64,000 bases of DNA from NCBI GenBank assembly GCA_916048095.2, contig OU696593.1, forward strand, positions 3,836,501 to 3,900,500. Reading direction: 5' to 3'. The notes below the pieces were generated by a model, which had not been told where the DNA came from, did not search any database, and saw only the letters and a program-made list of their open reading frames with translations. Source of the DNA: Sacculina carcini (lineage: Eukaryota; Arthropoda; Thecostraca; Sacculinidae). Positions 1-10,097 of this stretch are shown here, in pieces. A program made the translations under genes and the position numbers. Numbering within the stretch: the stretch's first letter is position 1; each line of letters starts with the position of its first letter.

Positions 1-2097
1 TCGACAGAGATGGATATCGTGTGGATGATAAGAAACGGGAGACAATTTACAAGTTTCCCCGTCCATCGAACGTCAGTGAGGTGAGATCGTTTTTTTGGTT
101 TGGCTAACCAGTTATATCAATTTTCAACTGAGATAGCCAGCACCACAGCACCATTGAGGCACTTGCTGCGAAAGGATGTTGAATGGCGTTGGGACGAGGC
201 CATACACACACCGGTGTTTGAGGCAACAAAAAGAGCTCTGACGTCACCTCCTGTATTGGATTTCTACGAGCCCTCGAGACAGACGGTGGTTGAGACTGAT
301 GCTGCTCGTTTGCACGGTCTCGGTTGTGTAGTTCGTCAAATGGACGAACAGCAGCGCTGGAGACTGGTTCAGTTTGGTCCGCGCGCCCTTACGGAAACTG
401 AAACCAGGTACGCTGCCGTGGAACAGGAAATGTTGGCAGTCGTATGGGCCTGCCACAGGGCAAACAATTATCTTGCTGGCGCCAAGAAATTCGTCATCAT
501 GACAGACCACAAACCACTCTCGCCCATCCTGAACACAAAAAGTATCGCGGAAATAAGCAACCCACGCTTGCAGCGTATGCTATCCAAGCTATCACACTTA
601 AGGTTTGAAGCCGTTTGGAAAGCAGGCAAGGAACACGTAATTTCGGATTGCCTATCCCGCTCGCCACTGCCGATTTCCAGTGAGGAAAACATTTATACGG
701 CAGTTTGCGAAGAAACCGGCGGAAAATTTGAGCATTCCATCACGATATCACGCCTGTTGGACGAGCAAGCGGAATCTCAAACATAATCAGGTGATCTTCT
801 TCTGAATCGCATCATCGAAGCCGGTAAATCCGATCATGAATACCGGACTTTGTTCAACACAGTGAGACGTGGTTTCCCAGCAGAAAAGTATCAGACAAAG
901 GAACTGATACGTCCGTACTGGAACGTACGTAACGATTTACGTCTGGATGGAGATGTTATACTCTATGGATGTCGATTAGTCGTGCCGCGTGCTCTGCGGC
1001 GCCAAGTACTCAATTCGTTACACGCCAGTCATCGAGGAATCGTGAGGACAATGCAACGCGCACGACAAGCGGTATATTGGCCAACAATCAACAAAGAAAT
1101 AAAGTTGATCGTGTCTTCATGTCAGCATTGCGTAACGCACCGTAGAAGCATTCAGAAGGAGGAATAGTTGTGCGATGATGTGCCTACTCGTGTGTTCGAG
1201 AGTATCTTCGGACTACTTCACCTACGCCGGTCGAACGTACCTCGTGTATGTTGATCGATTGTCGAACTGGCCGGTGGTCGTCGACTGTCCGAGAGGCGAC
1301 TCCACATCACGTCATCTCATCAAAACGATGCGGCGATTAATCGCGATGTTTGGAGCCCTGAATCGACTTCGCAGCGATGGAGGACCACAGTACACGTCGC
1401 GGCGAACAGCTGAGTTTTTCAAACGCTGGCACGTGGATCATCACATGAACAGTCCAGAGTATCCACAAGGAAATGGTCACGCGGAGGCTACTGTGAAGAA
1501 GATGAAGCTTCTGGTGAAAAAACAACGCTGAATGGAAACTTAGACACCGAGGGTCTCGTGGAGATGCGGAATACTCTAGGACGGGATGGACGATCTCCAG
1601 CACAAGTCTTGTTTGGACACCTCATTCGTTCCCAGGTACCGACTCATCATACAGCCTTCTCACACTAATGGCAGCGGTGTGCAGACGTCTGTGACACAGT
1701 GAGGGAGGTGGAGCAGAAGAAGGCACAGGAAGCGTACAACAGGACGTCGAAACCTCTTCCTCGACTGAAGGTGGGCCAGGACGTGTACATACAGGATCAG
1801 AATACAAAGCAGTGGCAGCGTAAGGGCACTGTGGTCGGTGTACGTGATCATCGCAATTGCGCCTTACAAATGCCCAGCGGACGCATAGCTATCGGAAACC
1901 GGCGCTATCTTTTGTTGGAGATGAGATCGACAATTGTCAACCCAGAGCGTAGCGACATCGACAACACCCCGGTCACTGTGGATCACATTGATCCTCAGAA
2001 TCGTGAACAGGTCGAACTTCCGAGGCGGAGCCAACGTGATCGAAGACGTCCTCTATCGTGCTATCTGAAGAATTACTTCTGCCCCATCAAGCGATAG
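1..2097 (+). pseudogene. Decayed Ty3/Gypsy pol (RT end, RNase H, integrase)
   Basis: Remnant of an LTR-retrotransposon polyprotein, truncated by the window edge. In order: the end of reverse transcriptase (a K-F-P-R-P-S then E-V-R-S-F-F-G-L-A-N pattern, about 40-120), RNase H (ETDAA about 293-310, ending in SDCLSRSP about 645-665), the integrase H-H-C-C zinc finger (about 1015-1145, ending in CQHC) and the integrase core (DYFTY about 1212, SDGGPQ about 1375, GNGHAEA about 1470, giving the D-D-E triad). A basic C-terminal tail ends at 2097. It is dead: an extra T in the T-run near 91-97 shifts the frame, there are in-frame stops at 784-786 and 1165-1167, and the frame shifts again near 1170-1210 and 1530-1700. 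It probably lies in an intron of the calcium-channel gene that follows. Confident as Ty3/Gypsy; clade not assigned. Confidence 0.9.
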
Positions 2098-2098
2098 A

Positions 2099-2346
2099 CT
2101 GAAGGGGAGGTGTATTGTGCCGGTCTGGCATCATCAGTAGCGGGGAAGCGATAATGACGCGAGAGGGACATTCACTGTGGAGGCGTGTTTGGGTATGTGG
2201 TCGTTGGAGATTAATGCGATGTTATTGAGATATTGCTGAGATATTCTGGTGGTTTTGCGGTTAGTTTATTTGACCAAGTTCATTACCGCTTATATAAATA
2301 TATTCAGTTGTGTTATTGGGTTGTTTGATCGTAATAAAATCACAAC
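2099..2346 (+). repeat. Polypurine tract and partial 3' LTR of the decayed Gypsy
   Basis: Directly after the pol stop comes a purine run (about 2099-2110), then sequence starting TGTATTGTG, as expected at a polypurine tract and LTR start. Inside are a TATA-like ATATAAATATAT (about 2292-2303) and an AATAAA (about 2335). The LTR end is not seen: a hAT end begins at 2347. The left LTR is outside the window, so the boundaries are inferred. Confidence 0.5.
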
Positions 2347-2405
2347 TAGGGCTGCCAAAAGTTAATATAGATACTTTTTCACCTAAAGGACTTACTTTCG
2401 GTATA
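2347..2405 (+). repeat. hAT terminal fragment (same family as 30722 and 35060)
   Basis: Starts TAGGGCTGCCAAAAGTTAA and continues with CTTTTTCACCTAAAGG. This matches the reverse complement of the right end of the two hAT copies at 30722-32328 and 35060-36289. Only about 60 bp is recognisable and no second end is visible, so this is a broken copy. Confidence 0.55.
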
Positions 2406-3186
2406 TTATTTGGGCCGATCAGACGTTTTATTTGCTCCAGACGCCGTAAATGGATGAGGGAAAAGGCATGCTGCTGTTTAGGCAAGATCACAATGGTCTT
2501 AACTAGAATTATAATAAAAAATCATATTTAAAAAACAAATAATATATGTCAAAATGCATGTATCTTCTGAGAAATCGTGAATTTTCATTAACATTTTCTC
2601 TTTTGCTTAATAGGATAAGATTTTTGCTGAGTACAAATACTCTAATTATTTTTGCAGGAACAAATGCTTAAATTTGATACACAATCTGTCCTCCAATTGC
2701 AACTGCAACACAAGTTATATCTGAAACAACTGCGCGGTGCAAGGCAAAATTGAGTACTTCCTGCTGTTTCGGCCGCGAACACTTCAAGTCCAATGCGGCA
2801 GGGTATAGATACATTTTAGAGAAAAATGGCTGTGATTTTCGGCTTTTCAGATGGAAAAGCATGGGAAACCGTGCAGGGGAGTATAACAATCGAAAGCAGT
2901 TATTTTTTGAACAGGTATAATGTGTATGCATATATGGATTCCCATCTGAGCGTTTGGCAGTTGTACGAGAATTGACCGTAATTGACTCGTAATTGACCGT
3001 TTTGTATGTGTGTGTATGGTCATATGTTTGTATTTGTGGTGCATTGGAATGTGGAAAAGTTTTCAGCAACAGGCATTGTGAGCCCTCGGCAGTGTGAAGA
3101 GGTTGTGTTTGTGCTGGTTGTACGTTGTATGAACGGTGGATTGTGAGCGGCTAATAATCATTGTGGTTGTTTATAATCGGCTAATA
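2406..3186. other. No gene recognised; probable intron or decayed repeat
   Basis: AT-rich sequence with only short chance reading frames and no recognisable domain. It lies between the Gypsy remnant and the CACNB exons and is most simply intronic. Confidence 0.5.
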
Positions 3187-3290
3187 ATGATTGTTTTGGG
3201 CGCTTCCGATACATCGGGCCATTTTAGGGTGGTAATAGTGCTTGTACTCTTACCATGCTACTGGATTTGCCTGAAATCAATAATAATAAA
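3187..3290 (+). repeat. Short interspersed repeat, copy 1
   Basis: A block starting TTTTGGGCGCTTCCGATACA with GGTGGTAATAGTGCTTG and CCATGCTACTGGATTTGCC inside. It recurs at 8993-9085 in the same orientation and, joined to a SINE body, on the - strand near 56330-56396. The copies at 3187 and 8993 also share a trailing run of AATAATAATA. Confidence 0.65.
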
Positions 3291-3445
3291 CAATGTGGTC
3301 GTTGGATATTGGCAGCCAAAACAACTATATTTCCGCATTTGCCTTATCGTACATCCTCAAATATATTATCAGCTAAGTGATATTTGGTTCTTCCCCATGG
3401 TGAAGGCGAGGCAAAACATACAGACGCCCAGGCGGCAATATGCGA

Positions 3446-3782
3446 CAGTGGCGGATCCACAGGGGAGTTTAGGGGGCTGAAGCTCTCCCCAAAATGTTTC
3501 CATCAACTACAACATCAACATCAAAGCGAAGAGGCTTACTAAAAGAGGTCAAGAACAAATATATTTCTGTATAATTTTAATATAAGCATTATCGCAAAGA
3601 CGTTGCAAAATTATGCATGTACATGACTAATCGCAAAACATTTCGAACGCTTGATCTCACAGTGCTAAATGTGTTTATATATAATTGAAAAATGCCCCAA
3701 ATCATGACCTTCACATACTATCTAGTCACTCATACATAATGCAGCCCCCTAAAAAAATTGCACTCCGGATTCGCCCCTGGTA
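3446..3782. mobile_element. MITE with CAGTGGCGGATCC-type ends
   Basis: Left end CAGTGGCGGATCCAC followed by GGGGGCTGAAGC; right end GGATTCGCCCCTGG, its imperfect inverted complement. Related copies or fragments occur at 7005-7211, 22540-22672, 36765-36842 and 42266-43400. There is no coding capacity. The superfamily is not assigned because no clear target duplication is visible. Confidence 0.65.
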
Positions 3783-3969
3783 TGCGAGAGAAGTTGAGGA
3801 ATAATACAATTTTTTTAGATGGACTATTTTTGTCCCCACGCCAAATACATTCCTTTAAGCACAGTTTTCAATCTCCTTTCCGTCAGATATATATTCATCT
3901 ATTTCATTTGCTTTCTTTTGATTGCCTTCTAGTTATCCATCTCTCCTCATATGGACAATCTTCAGACCA

Positions 3970-4110
3970 TTAGTCATTTTTATTGTCAGGTCTTTGCAAA
4001 TTTTCCATTTCTGCAACGTATGACCCATATTCCACTATGGGCCTAATCATTGTCATTGCGATCTTCCTCATCATGACCTCGTCTATATGATAGAATAATC
4101 GTTTCATCTT
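3970..4110 (-). pseudogene. LINE reverse transcriptase C-terminal scrap
   Basis: On the - strand about 45 residues read [10 protein letters not shown] then MTMIRPIVEYGSYV, the pattern found after the RT thumb in LINEs (usually L..SLVRPHLEY). It is too short to place in a clade. It ends just before the CACNB splice acceptor, so it is an old insertion in the intron. Confidence 0.6.
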
Positions 4111-4149
4111 TGTTTGCGTGTTTATGTGTGTGCGCGTGCTGGGTGTCAG

Positions 4150-4471
4150 GTGCTGCAGCGGCTGATCAAGTCTCGCGGCAAGTCGCAGTCCAAGAACCTC
4201 ACCGTGCAGATGGCGGCCGCCGAGAAGCTCGAGCAGTGTGTGCCAGAGATGTTTGACATTGTGCTCGACGAGAATCAGCTGGAGGAGGCGTGCGAGCACC
4301 TCGGCGAGTTCATGGACGCGTACTGGCGCGCCACACATCCGCCGGCCCGGCAACCGTCTCCGGGCGGCGTACAGCAACGTCCTACCCTGTCTCCGCAGCT
4401 GACGCCGCCTCCTCCGAGACTACCGCAGTCCTCACTGCTGCCGTCCGCACCCGAGTCACCGGCCGGACAAG
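4150..4471 (+). CDS. CACNB: Voltage-gated calcium channel beta subunit, penultimate exon
   Basis: Cytoplasmic beta subunit of high-voltage-activated calcium channels; in this family it binds the alpha-1 I-II linker and controls trafficking and gating. This exon encodes [15 protein letters not shown] at its start, then [13 protein letters not shown] and AYWRATHPP, which is the highly conserved end of the guanylate-kinase-like domain. A proline- and serine-rich variable tail follows. The acceptor is GTGTCAG ending at 4149 and the exon starts in phase 0 with V, as in the family motif SSPK-VLQRL. The donor is CAAG|GTGGGT, so the exon ends at 4471 in phase 1. Local base composition is clearly GC-richer than the flanking repeats. 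Upstream exons (SH3 and most of the GK domain) are not in the window. High confidence in family; paralogue number cannot be assigned. Confidence 0.93.
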
Positions 4472-5028
4472 GTGGGTCAGCGGTGATTGGGTTAAGTTGA
4501 ATCATGATCCAATGGTGGGCAAGATGAGTGACAAATTGTGAATCGTAAAATTAATATGAACATAAATAATATTCACAGGTAGTCATTAGATTTTATTGGG
4601 TCGCTAAGGATTTGTGGAAAGTAATTATCCTGTCATTAGGCATGTTCTAATTATATATTTAAATTATTCAAATTCATGATGATAGTGTGTTATATTGCTT
4701 TTAATGTTAGTGCATGATAATGTTAGGGTTCTAAGCAGATCATGATTTAATTTAATTATGGTTAAACACATAATTATTGCATATAAGGACAGTTCGTATG
4801 TATATGTAGGCTTCGGTCGCGATGCTTGATTTGTGCAAATTTTGGGTCGCTCTAAAAAAAGTCCAGAACCACCGCTCTATATATAGAGCACCGCTCACCG
4901 CTCTAGTCTAGATAGGAGATTGTCTAGCCTGTCTTGTCTAGATTGTCTTGTCTAGCCTTTGTATGGCCTGTTGAACGATTGGAATGTGTCATGGGCGTGT
5001 ATGTGTTTATGTGTGCATGTGTTGTCAG
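4472..5028 (+). other. Last intron of the CACNB gene
   Basis: A 557-bp GT-AG intron, phase 1. It is AT-rich and holds a perfect 16-bp palindrome at 4874-4889 and several TCTAGCCTGTCTTG-like short repeats at 4900-4960. The AG at 5027-5028 keeps the frame (1+2 nt); the next AG (5038-5039) would not. Confidence 0.8.
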
Positions 5029-5270
5029 TCATGTACCAGGGACGGTCGCGTGTACCCGACATTGAATCGCCCATCGACGAGTATGACGAATACGCTCCAC
5101 CAGGCGTAATGACAGTGTCGCCGCCTGGTGTCACCCGCCACAAACTGCCTCAGTTGCCCGCCACTCACGTGTATAGAGGTGGTGGTGTCAGTGGTGGTGT
5201 TAGCGGTGGTGTTAGCGGTGGTGGCAGCGGTCGGTATATGTACAATGCGTCACCTGCCATGGATACGTAG
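5029..5270 (+). CDS. CACNB: Calcium channel beta subunit, terminal exon with stop
   Basis: Continues the frame of the 4150-4471 exon: the split codon G|TC gives V, followed by MYQGRSRVPD, an acidic stretch ESPIDEYDEY, a Pro/Thr/Val-rich section and a low-complexity glycine run (GGGVSGGVSGGVSGGGSG). It ends at ASPAMDT, stop TAG 5268-5270, for 79 residues after the split codon. The C-terminal tail of beta subunits is poorly conserved between phyla, so this exon is assigned by phase, adjacency and open frame rather than by motif. A single reading frame, an acceptor of the right phase and a clean stop support it. Confidence 0.78.
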
Positions 5271-5944
5271 CCGACATATTGGGAGTGTTGACGGAGTGCG
5301 TAGTTTGTGGGGCTATTGAGAATATCTTGTGTAGATGACAGATAAGTCGTCGTTTTGCACTGAACTGTACTGTGCTACTTTTTGCAAATTCAAACTATAC
5401 CAGATATTAAAACTATGTTTCTCGATTGTGAAGCGTATTCAATATCGTTATTTTAGAGCGCCGCAGCGGATTTGTCGCTTGCTGAATTGTCGTTACGAGC
5501 ACGTGTACGTCAGTGTTTTGATACGGCGTCTCTAGCCTTCAGCCCGGCAGGCGGTGTGATCGTTGTGGACGTATTCAGCGTGCAAACTATCAACCCAACT
5601 GACGCCATCAATGTTATCACGTCCATCTCAGATCATGGTCTATCGCCAATATTTCTAGCCAATATTGTCTTTTCAGCCAACTGAATTGGCTTGTTTTTAC
5701 CTTAAATTTTATCTATTGCGTCGTAGATGATAATTTTATACCGCTGGACGGATTGTGTCTGCGTGCCTGTGTGTGCGTTTTTGGGTACGACTATGCGTTA
5801 TGTTTGTGTTTGGTGATCGCTGATAAGTTCGGTTGAAGTCGATTGACGTTTATTTCAATTTGTTAAACGGAATATGCCTTCATCATATGCGTCCGTGTAT
5901 GTGAGTGAGTGTGTGTGTGTGCTTCTCTTTCATTCTTTGTCTGT

Positions 5945-5983
<39 letters not shown>

Positions 5984-6369
5984 TGGCGTAAGGTTTAACT
6001 TACCGGTTTAATTACTTGAGAGACATACGTTGTTACTTTTGCTGTACCGCTTGAGCTTTCAACGCAAACAGCATTACACATACACACAAAGATGCTTTTG
6101 TTTTTTTTGCGACACACGCGTGCATAAACGACCTCAGCATCGAAATGCGAAGTGAAGAGCTTGAATCCAACACTTGAGCTCTCGATTTGTTTCGGTTGTT
6201 AGATCCAGCCTATACAAATCGGTTGTTACAACCAACAGAGATTTGCAAGGGGTGCTCGCACACCTAGCTGGTGACAACCTGATTCTTAAGGGTTGCGAGG
6301 ATTCCTGTGAAATTTATAGAAAGTAAATGTTTTACCAAGGACTACTAAATACAGGACGTGCACGGCCCG
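5271..6369 (+). other. CACNB 3' untranslated / downstream region
   Basis: No coding signature. The transcript end is not obvious: I see no well-placed AATAAA soon after the stop. The first clear foreign sequence is LINE RT starting about 6370, so any 3' UTR should end before that. Confidence 0.45.
5939..5982. repeat. (TG)n microsatellite
   Basis: Nearly uninterrupted TG dinucleotides for about 40 bp, flanked by more TG-rich sequence. Confidence 0.95.
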
Positions 6370-6487
6370 ATGTCTGAGTCAATGTATTGGAAGATCACGG
6401 TGTAAGGTTTTTTGCAGATGATACGCAATTTTTTCATAGCATTGAATAAACATTGCATTAGCATTGGATATAAAAGAAACAGAAGAG
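6370..6487 (+). pseudogene. LINE (L2/CR1-like) RT, first part, interrupted
   Basis: Reads NVLEDHGVRFFADDTQFFHS around 6385-6440, matching the Y/F-A-D-D-T-Q catalytic motif of L2/CR1-type reverse transcriptases. It then decays with stops and is cut by a 5-bp target duplication (AAGTT, 6488-6492) and the M1 repeat. The RT resumes at 14872, after about 8.4 kb of nested insertions. Confidence 0.8.
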
Positions 6488-7004
6488 AAGTTTGTGGTGC
6501 GCCACGTGCAACAGCGTCACACACCACGCGCAGTATCCTCTGCCCTGGCGACATTGTGCATGTCATTGGAGGAAGCACTCGTCATCTGCATCTGCAAGCT
6601 CGGTGCAACTGGTGCATGCGTGTGCCAGTGTCGTATGTCATATGTGCAATAGGGCTGGGCAAGAATCGGATTTCTGAGAATCGTCAGAATCGATTTTAAC
6701 CGACAGCAGAATCGTCAGAATCGAGTCTAGAATCGAGTCTGATGTGTAACCAGGGGAATCTCCCAACATCTCGCACAATGGTTATAAGCATACAAAGCGA
6801 AATACAGTTGCTCCAATTAGGTGTGTTTGGGCTCGAGCAAATGATAGGAAACACTAAATAGCTATCGAAAACCTAATTAAATTTCTGGTCGCGTGCTAAA
6901 ATCGCATTGAAACAAACGATGGTTGAACGATTTTATTGAGCGTGCGTGCTGTGGATTTCGGTGTGTTTTGTGTGTGTGTTTTGAGCGTGCAAAATGGACA
7001 GTCA

Positions 7005-7211
7005 CTGGCGGATCCAGGAGTTCAGGGGGATGAAGCTCATCAAGCTCATTAAGAGGTCAAAATATTGTTTGTGTAGAATTTGTTGATATAGGCATTATTG
7101 CAAATGCGTTGCATAGTGATACATGTACATGAATGACAGCCCCCAAGGTTTAGCTCCCCCCTAAAATGATTCAGCTTCTCACAACATTGCGCCCTGTATC
7201 CGCTACTGTTA
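7005..7211. mobile_element. MITE with CACTGGCGGATCC-type ends
   Basis: Left end CACTGGCGGATCCAGG, right end CCTGTATCCGCTACTG, imperfect inverted repeats. Internally it shares TAGGCATTATTGCAAATGCG and ACATGTACATGA-like stretches with the 3446-3782 copy, so it is the same family, shortened. Confidence 0.7.
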
Positions 7212-7685
7212 ACAATGTGGTGCGTAGAATCAACGCCACCTAGTAGTCTAGGTGGCGTTGGTTGCACGTGTGTTGTAAATCATGAAGTGCGCGATGTGTC
7301 GGTAGATGGAGTGTCTGGTGTATCAGCTCGCCTCTGATTGGCTGAGGTATGTCGTAATGTGTGTATGCGTGTGCGCATGTGTCCTTGCTTTGTCCTCGAG
7401 CATCGCACGGAGTTAGTTTGCTCAACAAACTTTGTTGTTTCAGTGTGGTTTGTTTCTGTAGGCGCACGTGGAACAGCAATGAATCTTTCTATTAGCAATT
7501 GAATCAATCTTTCAATTGTTTTCAATCGTTTCGCTGCATAAGCCGTTCTCAAGAATCTCCGCTGAGTCACAAATATGACAAATTGCGCTCGCAGTGAAGA
7601 AAACTGCGACCGAATTGGCTGATTTGTCATATCCATGATTGCCTCCGTTTTCATATTGCAATTTCTCAACTGGATTCGATCATTT

Positions 7686-7895
7686 TTGGTGCGACACAAA
7701 TTTAGTCTTACGCCACCTCATGACCCTACCAGCGGTGTGTACGTCGATTTGTTTGTGTCTGTGTGTCATGTTTGTCCGCGTCATTGTGTTTGTTGTTGGA
7801 CCATGTGTGCGTGAACTCATTTGTACGCGTGTCTGGTTCGTCCCGTCCTGTTGTGTCTGTGTGTGTGAATACAGTCGGTCCATAGCATTCACGTT
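7686..7895 (+). repeat. M1 repeat, copy b
   Basis: Starts GGTGCGACAC and ends with ACAGTCGGTCCATAGCATTC, as in copies c and e read in reverse. It lacks the terminal part with the GCTCGCC motif, which is replaced by a 15-bp tandem repeat. It lies inside the hAT element at 6650-9696. Confidence 0.6.
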
Positions 7896-7960
7896 GTTCA
7901 CTTACACGTTGTTCACTTAAACGTTGTTCACTTACACGTTGTTCACTTACACGTTGTTCA
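7891..7960. repeat. 15-bp tandem repeat (ACGTTGTTCACTTAC)
   Basis: About 4.7 copies of a 15-bp unit with one or two substitutions. Confidence 0.92.
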
Positions 7961-8405
7961 GTTGTATAGCTTCGTAACGAGCCAAATCAACGAGTGCAGA
8001 TGCGGTACAACAAACAATAACTGAAAAATCGGTCTTAGTCAAGTGCGCAAACTAAATACACACAATTAAGCATGACTCAATAGAAACAGCAACCAACAAT
8101 ACATATAAATATTAATAACTGAATCACTACACTGAAACATGTATTTATTTGTATATTGTTAATTCATTTTGAACATTCGCTGTTGAATTATGTTTCACAT
8201 GCTTCACTTTCACTTTCTTGTCGTAAGAGGAAATTAAGGTTGTTATGACTTTGATTGAAGTCAAACATAGTTGTAAAAGTATATGTCAAATAATGTGTAT
8301 AATTACGTGTATAGTGACAAAACTGGAAAATTACCCTCATACACCAATAGCAACATTCTAATACCAGATAGTAACATTTTAAACCTGTAATATAACAACT
8401 TGAAT

Positions 8406-8692
8406 AATGAGCGAAGTCGAGTCTGGCCAGAGTCAATTTTGAGCGAATCGAACCTGGGCGGATTCGAGTCTGGCCAGAGTCGATTCTGTGAATCGAATCT
8501 GAGCGGAGTCGAATCTGGCCAGAGTCGATTCTGTGAATCGAACCTGGGCGGATTCGAATCTGGCCAGAGTCGATTCTGAGATTCGAATCTGGGCGGAGTC
8601 GAGTCTGGCCAGAGTCGATTCTGTGAGTCGAACCTGGGCGGATTACATATGGCCAGAGTCGATTCTGTGATTCGAATCTGAGCGGATGGACG
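8406..8692. repeat. About 46-bp minisatellite within the hAT element
   Basis: About six units built from TCTGGCCAGAGTCGATTCTG and GAATCGAACCTGGGCGGA with scattered substitutions. The GAATCGATTCT core resembles the subterminal motif of the surrounding hAT element, so the array may have grown from transposon sequence. Confidence 0.88.
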
Positions 8693-8992
8693 ATATATCT
8701 TATTGAAAATTTTATTTACTGTTCATTGTTTCAAATTGATTTTTTTTATTGAGTTTTCTATTCGGTTTTTGTTTTTATTCTTGGTTGCTGTTATGGATCA
8801 AATCATGTTTTTATTTATCTGTTGGTAGCTGTTGCTTGTTATATATTGACTTATATATTAATATTTATTCCTACCTATTCATATTTATTGTTTGATATTT
8901 ATTGAATAATACATTTACTTGCTGTGGATAGTTTGTGGATAGTGGAGGAGTTTAGGTGAAATGAAACAATGGAGTGATCTTATCCAGATCTT

Positions 8993-9085
8993 TCCAGATC
9001 TTTTGGGCGCTTCCGGTACATGGGAGTCACCGCAGGGTGGTAATAGTGCTTGCACTCATCCCATGCTACTGGATTTGCCAGTAAT
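8993..9085 (+). repeat. Short interspersed repeat, copy 2
   Basis: Starts TTTTGGGCGCTTCCGGTACA with GGTGGTAATAGTGCTTGCAC and CCATGCTACTGGATTTGCC, matching 3187-3290. The AT-rich sequence before it (8700-8960) resembles the reverse complement of the AT-rich block near 56400-56640, which also abuts a copy of this repeat. Confidence 0.65.
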
Positions 9086-9715
9086 TAATAATAATACTAA
9101 TTTTAGCATACCGAAATGGAGTACCCCAATAACACCGAGAGCAGTACCCCCAATAACTATGTGTTGACTATAAAACCTCTGGTGTAGGTACAGCCGCTAT
9201 ATATATAAAATTTCCATCCGTGTATTCATATGCTGGAATATACCAACACGGTTGTTATTAACGGTTATCAGCCTAAAATCATGGCGCATCCATAATACAA
9301 AGTTCAATACATACAGCGTGGGCGGATCTACTGACACTGTTCAATCGAGTCATCCCACACACGCACACACATACACACAGACACTCGCACACAATCACAC
9401 ATATATATCCATGTATATGCGTTGATGACTGCTATTGCCATCTAGTGGTGCAGCGGTCAAACTCTGGCCAGTCGCAGTGTTAATACAGTATATCCCGGTA
9501 AAATTAAATTAATTTAATACTAAACGAAGTTTTATTCATATGCATTCTTCGATTTTAGTGTTTTGTAAGAGTGAATCTTCAAATAAAGTCAACCAAGAAA
9601 ATGTCAGAATCGATCTTGACGAATCAGACTCGATTCTGCAGCCCGGCCACTAGAATCGCCAGAATCGATTTTTAAGTCGATTCTCGCCCACCCCTAATGT
9701 GCAATACACAGTCGG

Positions 9716-10097
9716 TGTGACGGTAAAAACGGGGACATGGATAAAACGGGGACATCGACGCATTTGATACAAACTCTGACGCACTTGAAGGGATTTGAAG
9801 GAATTTCACTGAATTGTGTATGGATTTTGAAGGAATTTTAGGGTTTTTCACCCAACCTGGTGCATGTCTACTCTATGGCGCGGTGGCAGTAAAGTAACAA
9901 GTTGCTTGGTGAAAATGGGGACATCGACAAGTTTCTATTGTTATTTGTTGAAGTTATAGAGTTTGTTTTTTGGTGCGGGCTAGTGTTGAGTTTATATTAG
10001 CTACTGGGAGTATTTTTCGTTTAATGTTCAAATCTGAAATCGACTTTTATCGTTTATATAAACGTGTAAATAGTGGATTGAACTTGTTGATGTAAAC
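9716..10097 (+). repeat. Left terminal inverted repeat of the 5.1-kb element
   Basis: Inverted match to 14430-14807. It includes AACGGGGACATCGACG, AGTAAAGTAACAAGTTGCTT and the more divergent TTTATCGTTTAT stretch near 10050. It is interrupted at about 10098 by LINE sequence. Confidence 0.85.

Larger units (their letters stand above)
6650..9696. mobile_element. hAT-type DNA transposon, non-autonomous, with later insertions
   Basis: Ends are TAGGGCTGGGC (left) and GCCCACCCCTA (right), inverted repeats with G/G-type variation. They are flanked by a perfect 8-bp direct repeat ATGTGCAA at 6642-6649 and 9697-9704. TAGGG-type ends with 8-bp duplications are diagnostic of hAT elements. The subterminal regions are full of AGAATCGATTCT-like motifs. 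No transposase domain is visible in 3047 bp. It contains a MITE (7005-7211), an M1 copy (7686-7895), two minisatellites and a short repeat (8993-9085). It is inserted inside M1 copy a. Confidence 0.85.

Noticed and set aside
5029..5040. Alternative acceptor at 5038-5039 for the last CACNB exon
   Set aside because: It would start the exon in the wrong phase for the donor at 4471; the acceptor at 5027-5028 keeps the frame.
7891..7960. CRISPR-like array
   Set aside because: Units are 15 bp, contiguous without spacers, in an animal genome; an ordinary tandem repeat.
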